Shown here in pieces: positions 6,890 through 13,924 of a stretch of DNA of 13,924 nt. How positions within the stretch are numbered: position 1 is the stretch's first letter; every line of letters starts with the position of its first letter. The position numbers and the translations under genes are program-made. The notes under the pieces were generated by a model, which did no database searches, had not been told where the DNA came from, and saw nothing but the letters and a program-made list of their open reading frames with translations. The stretch comes from Oscillospiraceae bacterium (GTDB taxonomy: Bacteria > Bacillota > Clostridia > Oscillospirales > CAG-272): NCBI GenBank assembly GCA_022009675.1, contig CP091718.1:1767501-1781424 (forward strand), written 5' to 3'.

Positions 6890-7632
6890 ATGCCGACGAA
6901 CGAAAAGATCATTGCGGTCTGGGGTTCTCCGCACGCAGGGAAAACGGCGTTCGCCGTAAAATTTGCGGGAGAACCTGTATCAGAGGACGCGCGGGCGGTT
7001 GTTGTATTGCATTGTGACCTCCTGACGCCGACCCTGCCGATCCTGTTCCCCGAACGCAAGGGAGCAGGATCTCTTTTCGGTCGGGACGGTGCTGGCAAAG
7101 CCGAACATCTTCCGGGGTGACATCGTATCCAATCTGGTAACGGTCAAGGAGCGGCAGAACCTCGGCTTTTCTGGGCTACCGCACGGGAGAGAACCGCTAC
7201 AGCTTCCCGACCTTCGACAGGGTTAAGGTGGCGGAATTCTTCGCCGTCCTGTCTGACCTCGCGGATTCCATCGTGGTGGACTGCACCTCCGACCCCGAAA
7301 GCAACCTGCTGACGGCGGTGTCCTTACAGGATGCCGGAACGCTGATTCGGGTGTCGTCCCCCGGACCTTTCCTCACTGTCCTTTTTTCAGTCGCAGACGG
7401 GGGCGGGATTCGGAACGCCGAAGGAGCGCACGGTCAGCATCCTGAATGTGCGGGAGCGGACACTGTACCGCTTGCCTCGATTTTGCTTTTCTCCCACCTC
7501 GGCGCGCAGGTGATTCTGCCGTACAGCGAAGCCCTGCGGGAACAGAGTCTCGTCGGGACGCTGATTCAGCCGACGAAGGACAGGCGGTATCTCTCCGGTA
7601 TCGCAAAGGTGACAGAGGCGGTGATCCGGTGA
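6890..7632 (+). CDS. CpaE/TadZ-like P-loop protein
   Basis: ATG 6890 starts MPTNEKIIAVWGSPHAGKTA with a P-loop at about residues 12-19 (GSPHAGKT) and a following VVVLHCDLLTPTLPILFP. Later segments in other frames are RGDIVSNLVTVKERQNLGF, FDRVKVAEFFAVLSDLADS with a Walker B-like IVVDCTSD, and FSHLGAQVILPYSEALREQS. The frame is broken near 7060, 7170, 7365 and 7480 and ends at TGA 7632. At about 247 aa it lacks the N-terminal receiver-like domain of proteobacterial CpaE. It sits directly before tadA, as TadZ/CpaE usually does, and is thought in that family to position the pilus machine. Assignment rests on the P-loop and the context. Confidence 0.72.
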
Positions 7633-8937
7633 AAGAGATGGAACTGTATCCGCTCCTGCAACTGGCGCAGGGGTATCTGTCTGCGCATTATGCGCAGGCA
7701 TTGGTGGACCGGAGCAAGGGAGCAGAACTGCGGGCGTATATCGCAAAGTATCTGTACGACACGGGCTATACGGTGGCGGGGTACACGCGCGAAACGCTGA
7801 CGGACAGACTCTTTTCCGAAATGGCGGAGTATTCCGTCCTGACCCCGTGGCTGGGGAATCCCGACATTGAGGAGATCAATGTCAACGGTTGGGACGACAT
7901 CGCCCTGACGCATCTGGACGGGCGGATTGAAAAGCTGGCGGAGCATTTCTTCTCACCGGGGCACGCGGTGGATGTTATCAAGAAACTCCTCCACCATTCC
8001 GGTATGATTATCGACAGCGCAAGACCGATGTCGCAGGGACACCTGCCGGGGAATACCCGTATCACCGTCCTGATGGATCCCATTGTGGACGGGGAGCGTA
8101 GGATTGCCGCCTCCATCCGAATGCTGCACCCGCAGAGAGTGGACAGGGAAAGCCTGCTCCGCACCCAATCCATCACGGACGAAATGCTGTCGTTCCTTGA
8201 AATGTGTCTGCGGTTCGGCGTGTCCTTTGTCGTAGCGGGCAGAACCTCGTCGGGCAAGACGACCCTGCTGAATAGCCTTTTGAACTCCGTTCCGGACAGC
8301 AAGCGCATCTATACGATTGAATCCGGCGCGCGGGAGTTGTCGCTCCTGAAACGGGACGCGGAGGGAAGGGTTATCAACAATGTAGTTCACACGCTGTCAA
8401 GACCCTCCGAGAACCCGAACAGCGACATTTCGCAGGAGGATCTGGTTATGGCGGCGCTCCGCTTTGATCCGGATGTCATCTGTGTCGGAGAAATGCGGGA
8501 TGCCGAAGCGCACTCGGCGAGTAGAGGCATCCAGTACCGACCATACGGTCGTAACAACCGTTCACGGCGGGGGCGGCATCTTCGCCCACCAACGCATTGC
8601 GTTCCTTTCACAGCGCCGATTCCCGATTGATTTTTCTGTTTCCATGCGGCAGGCGGCACAGGCGTTCCCCGTGGTTGTCTTTGCCCACAAGCTGGAGGAC
8701 AACAGCCGTAAGGTCATGGACATCTCGGAGTGCGTGGTCGGCGAGGACGGGGGACTGACCTACCGGACGCTGTACAAGTATCACATTACGGACAACCGCT
8801 TTGCGGACGGCGCGTTCCGCATGGAGGGGGAATTCCGCAAGGAGAACACGCCATCCCCGTCCCTCTGTGCCAAGCTCATGCGCGGCGGAGTACCGCAGGA
8901 AACATTACAACGATTTATGAAAGGAGGGGGCGCATGA
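7629..8937 (+). CDS. tadA: TadA/CpaF-type secretion ATPase
   Basis: The motor ATPase of the pilus, about 435 aa restored. The start is taken as GTG 7629, which overlaps the preceding stop (GTGA). ATG 7638 is an alternative. An N-terminal segment (NPDIEEINVNGWDDIALTHL, about residues 77-96) and IRMLHPQRVDRESLL are typical of CpaF. The Walker A is GRTSSGKTTLL (from about residue 204) and the Walker B region DPDVICVGEMRDAEA (about 280-294). One frameshift near 8518 (an extra base) interrupts it just after the Walker B. The other frame continues with VEASSTDHTVVTTVHGGGGI and runs to TGA 8937. The stop overlaps the tadB start (ATGA), indicating translational coupling. Confidence 0.95.
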
Positions 8938-9877
8938 GTGCCATTTATATTGTTCTGTTTCTCGCCCTGACGGTCGGCATCGTGTTGGTGCTGGGATTGA
9001 CGCCCGAGCAGCTGACCCGTGACCTTGCGGGACTGTTTCAGCGGAGAAAGTCTTTGCGGGAGCAGTCGCTGAACGCAAGGGGCAAGAAGAAATCCCGCCA
9101 CATCGCGGTTGCCATGCAGAACATCCGCACGGCTCTGGAGGAGACGGGAAAAGGAAAGCAGTTTTCGGTTGCGCTTGCCGCATCGGGACTGCTTTTTGTG
9201 GTCGGCTGTGCGATTGCCATTGCCATCGGGAATCCGTTTCTCATCCCCGTTCTGGCGGTTGCCTTTGCCATGATCCCGTTTGTCTACCTGCGCCGGACGC
9301 TCGACACCTATGAGCGCCATGTCAAAGCGGAACTGGAAACCGCGCTGTCAATCATCACGACCTCGTAGTCCGGAGCGACAGCATCATCGACGCGGTGGCG
9401 GAGAACATCGACTATCTCAAACCGCCCGTGAGGGGTATTTTTGAGAGTTTTCTCGCCGAAACGACTTCCATCACGCCGGATGTGCAGATGGCAATCGTCC
9501 ACCTGAAAGAGAAGATTTCCGACACCATCTTTGAGGAATGGTGCGAAACGCTCCAATCCTGCCAGAACGACCGCACGCTCAAAGACACGCTGATGCCGGT
9601 TGTTGCAAAGTTCACCGATGTGAGACTGGTTAACAACTCGCTCAAAACCATGCTTGCAGAGGCAAGGCGGGAGTATTACCTGATGGTTCTGATGGTGCTT
9701 TGCAACATCCCGCTGCTGTACTGCCTCAACCGGGATTGGTACAACGCCCTCATGCACACCACACTCGGCAAAATCGTGCTTGCGGTCTGCGGCACGGTGA
9801 TTCTCGTCACGGCATTTCTGATGCACTCGCATCACAAAGCCGGTCGAATACAAACGGTAAAGGAGGAAAGACGATGA
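8934..9877 (+). CDS. tadB: TadB-like inner-membrane platform protein
   Basis: ATG 8934 overlaps the tadA stop and follows AGGAGGGG. About 314 aa restored. An N-terminal TM (AIYIVLFLALTVGIVLVLGL) and a basic linker (RRKSLREQSLNARGKKKSRH) precede a TM hairpin (VALAASGLLFVVGCAIAIAI and PVLAVAFAMIPFVYL). The T2SSF-like cytoplasmic domain begins at LDTYERHVKAELETALSIIT. One missing base near 9366 breaks the frame, and the restored join reads SYVRSDSIIDAVAENIDYL. Two C-terminal TM segments follow (YYLMVLMVLCNIPLLYCL and IVLAVCGTVILVTAFLM). The fold and order match TadB. The stop overlaps the tadC start (ATGA). Confidence 0.9.
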
Positions 9878-10746
9878 TTTTTACAGTTCTACAGCTGCTT
9901 GTCGTATTTTCTCCGGCATCGGGTTGTGCCTGATTCTTCTGGACCTTTTACCGTGTCCCCACCATGAAAACCGCACGGGCGGCGGGAAACCTCGGCAAGA
10001 AGGGCAACCGCAAGGTCGGCGTGGCGGAAATTCTGCTGAAGGATTTCTCCACTTTCCTCGCAGGGAAAATCCGGCTCGGCGAATACCGCAAGGCAAGTCT
10101 TGCCGCTGATTTGCGGACGGCGGGCATGGACACCACACCGGAAGGCTATGTTGCGGACGCGCTGACCAAAGCACTGGCGGTGGGTATCTTTGCAATCCCG
10201 TGTTCTTTGCGGCAGGGTGCTGTCGCTTGTGGTCCTTGCAGGATTGCGGTGCCCGTCTGGTTTCTGAGTACCGCAGGTCTGAAAGAAGATCCGCCCCCGC
10301 CGCACTCTAATCGAGTACGAACTGTCGATACTGGTCGGCACGGTTGAGAAAACCATGCAGCACAGCCATGATGTCATCTATATGCTGGATCTACCGTGCC
10401 CATGCGGGAGGAGATGCGGGAGGAGTTGGAGATCACCGTGGCGGATATGCGGTCAGACGCAATCAGGAGGTGGCGCTGACGCGGCTGGAATCCCGCGTCG
10501 CTCGACCATGCTGTCGATGTCGCGCGCGGGCTGATCTCCCTGATTCACGGGGACGACAATTCCATGTACTGGGCGCAGCTTTCGATGAAGTTTTCGGACT
10601 ACCAGAGACAGCTTCTGCGGGCGCAGGCAAATGCCGTCCCGCGCAAGGTGCGGAAACTCTCCATGGCGCTCCTCTGTTGCTTCATGCTCATCTATGTAGC
10701 CGTCATCGGGCAGGTGCTTCTGACCTCGCTCGGCGGGCTGTTCTGA
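9874..10746 (+). CDS. tadC: TadC-like inner-membrane platform protein, heavily frameshifted
   Basis: ATG 9874 lies in an ATGA overlap with the tadB stop, with AGGAGG upstream. Translation must switch frames several times (near 9910, 9945, 10198, 10215, 10240, 10290, 10385 and 10495). The pieces are coherent: an N-terminal TM FTVLQLLVV, the domain RKVGVAEILLKDFSTFLAGK and RLGEYRKASLAADLRTAGMD, IEYELSILVGTVEKTMQHS, EEMREELEITVADMRSD, LTRLESRVAS, ISLIHGDDNSMYWAQLSMKF, and a final TM LLCCFMLIYVAVIGQVLL ending SLGGLF at TGA 10746. This is the layout of TadC (T2SSF domain), the partner of TadB. It is the most error-dense gene in the operon. Confidence 0.82.
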
Positions 10747-10756
10747 GGAGGTGTGC

Positions 10757-11166
10757 ATGAAAGAATTACGAACCAAACGGGCGGAAGGGTATGTGGATGT
10801 GGCGGTTGCCGTCCTCGTCGTGTCCTTTTTGCTTGTGTTGCTGGTCAGCGTATTCGGTCTGGTTTCCAAAAAGCAGGACCTGCGCTATATGGCAAGCGAA
10901 CTCATCGATGCCGCAACCGTCAGCGGGAGCGTTGGACAGGCGGTGCAGAAGCGGTATGCACAGTTGTGCGAGGAAACGGGATTGCACCCGTCCGTGAACT
11001 GGACAGCGGCGTATTACGATGCGGCAACCGGAAAGGTCCAGCTCGGCGATGTCATTTCCGTTTCTCTGGAGACGGAGACCTCCATTCTCGGCTTCGGCGG
11101 AGTGCTGTTTCCGGTGAAGCTGACGGCGACTGCATCGGGGCTTTCCGAGAGTTTACTGGAAAGTAG
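10757..11166 (+). CDS. TadE-like pseudopilin (DUF4320-like)
   Basis: ATG 10757 has GGAGG six bases upstream. The N-terminus MKELRTKRAEGYVDVAVAVL leads into a TM (VVSFLLVLLVSVFGLV), then KKQDLRYMASELIDAATVSG, a pattern I associate with the clostridial DUF4320 family found in Tad-like loci. The outer domain, about 90 aa, contains VNWTAAYYDAATGKVQLGDV and ISVSLETETSILGFGGVLFP. The frame as read runs on past 11166. A one-base gain in the GGAAAG run near 11160 would end it at TAG 11166, just ahead of the next gene, which I think is right. The EGYVD box before the TM is shared with pilin 1, pointing to common processing by the A24 peptidase. About 136 aa. Confidence 0.78.
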
Positions 11167-11174
11167 GGTGCGGC

Positions 11175-11660
11175 TATGCGAATATGCAAAGAACAAAAAC
11201 GGGCTTTTCCTATCTTTTTGTCTGCGTGATCACGCTCTTTGTTGCCATGTTGATTGTGGCAGGGCTGAGCTACGCCGATGTTATGAACATCATCCGGGTG
11301 CAGAAAGAAGAGGTGAAGCAAAGTCTGGATCTCTGCTGTTACCGAAGAAGCGGTGGCTTATTAGACGCGCTGAAACAGGGAAAACCGCTATTCCGGATTA
11401 TGTGGAAGCGTCCTTCCTTTTCCGACAGGGCGTACCGTGCGCTCGATTCGGTTTGCCGCAGACGGAAATCCGGACGGTGTATCAGGGATAGCATGGCGGT
11501 CTCTAGTGATGGAACGCCCGGAAATTACAGTCTCTATGGAGGGCGGGTTTCGGAGTACAGGTCAGTTATCGTCCTGATCGTTCCGTTCCGCGTTTTCGGA
11601 CAACACATCACGGACATTTCCGTTCCGGTGGAAACCGGATCATTTTATCAGTTGAAATAG
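11175..11660 (+). CDS. Second single-TM pseudopilin-like protein (TadE/TadF position)
   Basis: ATG 11175 has AGGG about six bases upstream. Its first codons (MRICKEQK) switch frame in an A-run near 11198 into TGFSYLFVCVITLFVAMLIV, one TM. ATG 11184 in the second frame is the alternative start. After the TM comes LSYADVMNIIRVQKEEVKQS, then a frameshifted stretch with YVEASFLFRQGVPCARFG, and the end SEYRSVIVLIVPFRVFGQHI with SVPVETGSFYQLK at TAG 11660. The order (TM, helical neck, beta-rich tail) and its place after the TadE-like gene fit a TadF- or TadE-like minor pilin. No family is recognised with certainty. About 160 aa. Confidence 0.65.
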   Translation, partial: YANMQRTKTGFSYLFVCVITLFVAMLIVAGLSYADVMNIIRVQKEEVKQSLDLCCYRRSGGLLDALKQGKPLFRIMWKRPSFSDRAYRALDSVCRRRKSGRCIRDSMAVSSDGTPGNYSLYGGRVSEYRSVIVLIVPFRVFGQHITDISVPVETGSFYQLK

Positions 11661-11671
11661 GAGGATAGAGG

Positions 11672-12036
11672 ATATATAGGAGAAGAACCATTCATGTAGC
11701 CGTGATCGGTGTGATTGCCGTCCTGCTTGCCGTTGCTCTTGTGGTGGTCGGCATCGTGATGGCAAATCGCTAAAAAGACATTCGGACACGGATACACCTG
11801 CGGTTACAGGCCGGACGGAACGGAGCCAACCGTCCCGGATGTCGGACAGACCCGATACACCGACAGAACCGACGAAGCCCGAACTGCCAGCACCGACAGA
11901 CCCCGAAGATTCGGACGGTGAGGAGGAACCCGAAGAGAGAGCCGGATGTGACGGTGGATGTCGGAGACAAAAACAGGTTTCCGGCAGATGGGAGGAGCCC
12001 GGTATCGAGGGTGAAGTCATTGTTGCCCCGGCGTGA
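11672..12036 (+). CDS. Membrane-anchored acidic Pro/Thr-rich protein
   Basis: An AGGAGG at 11659-11664 points to a start near 11672, where the sequence reads ATA, not ATG. This is either a sequencing error or a start lost upstream. The frame gives YRRRTIHVAV then a TM (IGVIAVLLAVALVVVGIVMA). After a frameshift near 11772 comes an acidic, proline- and threonine-rich spacer (DTPTEPTKPELPAPTDPEDS), then, after another shift near 11935, KPDVTVDVGDK, and back to EEPGIEGEVIVAPA at TGA 12036. A short anchor plus stalk-like linker suits a cell-envelope protein spanning the wall. No family recognised. About 120 aa. Confidence 0.6.
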
Positions 12037-12050
12037 AAAGGAGAGGACGA

Positions 12051-13924
12051 ATGAGAAAAACGAAATTCCGGTGGCTTGCGCTATCTGCTTGCCATGGTAT
12101 CCTGTTCGGCGTTCTTGCGATTCCGGCAAGCGCCGATTATTACTACGCAATGAAAGTCTCTGTTATTACAAAAGACGAATCAGGGAAAACGCTTGCCCCG
12201 ACTTTTTACAACAACGGTCAACGCAACCACCACAACGCTGTCCGTGCCGTCGCCCGCCGTTTTTCAGGGTATCTTCTGAAAAACGACAACGATGCCTCCG
12301 TTCCGTACAGCAGAATGGAAAAAGCGCTTTCCGGCCTCAACTATGTGCGGGAGGGAAGCGCCGGTTATACCGCTATGGTATGTCAAGCCAAGCACGGTCT
12401 GTATTTCCTATGCGTATTTTGACCGCAGCGGAAGACCGTCCGAATCAAAATGCTGACAGGGAAAGTCGGGAGCAGTTATTCGGTGGTGTCTCCGACCATA
12501 AACCGGATTCACACCGTCCGTCTTCCTGCACCGGAACCTGCGGACACTTCCAGCAGCAGACGGTCTATTATTCGAGAACACCTATCAGATTTCGTATGAC
12601 GCAAGCGGCGGCGGCGGAGCGCCGGCAACGCAGTCAAAAAGCATTTACGGCTCTGACGCTTTCAAAGTCACGCCTACCCGTTCCGGATATACCTTCAGGA
12701 TGGAGTACCGTCCGGAACGGAAGCGTGGTCTATGCGCCGGGCGGTGTACTGAGCGCAAACGGCAATCGGACGCTGTGACTGCGGTCTGGAACGAAAAGAC
12801 CTATACGGTTTTCCTTTGATGCCAATGGCGGTACGGGTGCGCCGGGCAGCATCAATAAGCGTATTCGCACCTGCTACGATTCCGTTTACGGAGCCGACCC
12901 GAAGCGGTTATGTGTTCCTGGGTGGAGTCCCTATTCGACGGCATTGTCTGCGATGTATCTGCCGATTATTACAGGTCCAATGTCAGCCGCACGCTGTACG
13001 CCGTTTGGGAGAAGATTCCCGAAACCTACACCGTCAGCTATTTCGCAAACGGAGGTACCGGCGCACCAGCAGCGCAGACCAAAAACCGAGACATTGGATC
13101 TGACGCTTTCCTCGGTCATTCCGACGCGCAAAGGGTTATATCTTCCTCGGCTGGAGCAAAAACGGTTCCGGACAGGCGGATTATCAGCCGGGAGCGAAAC
13201 TATTCGGTGAATGAAAGCATGACGCTGAGCGCCGTCTGGGGAAGGTTTCACACCTATGTGATTACTTTCCATCCGAACGGCGGCAAGAACGCCCCCGGAA
13301 GCGTGACCAAGACCTATGGCAACGATCTGATCTCTGCCTGCCGGAGTACCGACAAGGGACAGATACGATTTTCTCGGTTGGAGCACCAGCCCGAAAGCAA
13401 CCCGCACCGACCTGGGCGGCAGGCGGCGTTATACCGAGGAAGGGAGACGCTACGCTTTATGCGGTCTGGAGAGACGTTACTACGACTTTTCCGTCGCTTG
13501 ATCTGACTGTCACGCCGGATACGGCAAAACAGTTTTGAAAGCGTTTCGGTAAGGTTCCGTCTGGACAACTGGGACAGATATAGCGCTTACAGCGGCATCC
13601 CTGTATCGGTCTCGGATCGGCGACAAAGAAATCTATTCGACTACGGTGGATTTTGTGGCATACGGCGTGAATCATGTGACATTCTCGCTTGCCTGCGGCG
13701 GACTGGAGGAGGAACAGACGCTGACCGTCTGGGTGAACCGGGCGGAGCTACCGGAACGAAAAAGAGAACCGGCAACAATACGGCGTCTGCCACCTTTTAC
13801 GGTGGAGCGTGTTGTGGAAAACCAATGTGGAACCGGTATCCGAGGCGGGAAGAGTTCTATGCCGGAGAGGAAGTCGTGACATCCTTTTTATATCGGGAAA
13901 TGAGGAATGACCGATATTTACCCG
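12051..13924 (+). CDS. Secreted surface protein with InlB/Flg_new-type repeats, 3' end outside window
   Basis: ATG 12051 follows AAAGGAG and starts a signal peptide (MRKTKFRWLA, then a hydrophobic stretch ending IPASADYYY, with cleavage expected after ASA). Many frameshifts follow. Four Listeria-Bacteroides (Flg_new/InlB B) repeats can be read: YDASGGGGAPATQSK (about 12592), FDANGGTGAPGSINK (about 12812), TYTVSYFANGGTGAPAAQTK (about 13027) and TYVITFHPNGGKNAPGSVTK (about 13252). Each is followed by pieces of the PTRSGYTF-GW and LYAVW consensus. After about 13500 comes a CARDB- or Ig-like segment (DKEIYSTTVDFVAYGVNHVT, WVNRAE), and the coding frame is still open at the window edge. Such repeats occur in surface adhesins. 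Placement after the pilus genes suggests a pilus-associated or co-regulated adhesin. Confidence 0.8.

Noticed and set aside
8500..8530. Programmed frameshift in tadA after the Walker B motif
   Set aside because: No slippery heptamer or downstream pseudoknot is evident. Similar breaks occur in every neighbouring gene, so an indel error is simpler.
7953..9320. Several minus-strand frames of 145-180 aa opposite tadA and tadB
   Set aside because: They are shadows of the GC-rich sense codons. They lack plausible starts and overlap well-recognised genes on the + strand.

Overview
The window looks like a piece of a Gram-positive gut-type clostridial genome (Oscillospirales/Ruminococcaceae-like is my inference). 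The basis is the low-GC-style rRNA/tRNA cluster, strong AGGAGG-type ribosome binding sites, a ParB-like protein of the kind seen on clostridial chromosomes and integrative elements, and a secretin-free Tad (type IVc pilus) locus with clostridial TadE-like and pilin-like proteins. All recognisable genes are on the + strand.

Layout. Positions 1-2006 are an RNA block: the 3' part of a 23S rRNA, tRNA-Lys(CTT) with encoded CCA, two tandem 5S rRNA genes, a terminator, two 5'-half copies of a tRNA-Asn gene, the complete tRNA-Asn(GTT), and a terminator. Positions 2007-3632 hold a structured leader, a ParB-like gene without ParA, a small 57-aa protein with its own promoter, and three intrinsic terminators. 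Positions 3736-11660 are a compact Tad-type pilus operon. In order it carries two small pilin-like proteins, two pilin-like proteins with Asp-box-like ectodomains, an A24 prepilin peptidase, a CpaB/RcpC-like SAF protein, a CpaE/TadZ-like P-loop protein, the TadA/CpaF ATPase, TadB and TadC, a TadE/DUF4320-like protein, and a second single-TM pseudopilin-like protein. Positions 11672-13924 encode a membrane-anchored acidic Pro/Thr-rich protein and a secreted InlB/Flg_new-repeat surface protein that runs off the window.

How it fits together. TadA would power TadB/TadC in assembling the small pilins, which the A24 peptidase matures. The CpaE-like protein would place the machine. CpaB, the TadE-like proteins, the Asp-box pilins and the repeat protein would form the extracellular, probably adhesive, part. 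No outer-membrane secretin is present, as expected for a monoderm.

Quality caveat. Almost every protein gene is broken by one or more single-base indels, many in short homopolymers, while the protein sequence stays family-like on both sides of each break. Even the 23S sarcin-ricin loop lacks two bases. The simplest reading is uncorrected long-read sequence, not real gene decay, so I annotate each broken gene as one intended CDS spanning its frames. Exact starts, ends and lengths are therefore approximate wherever a frameshift is noted.
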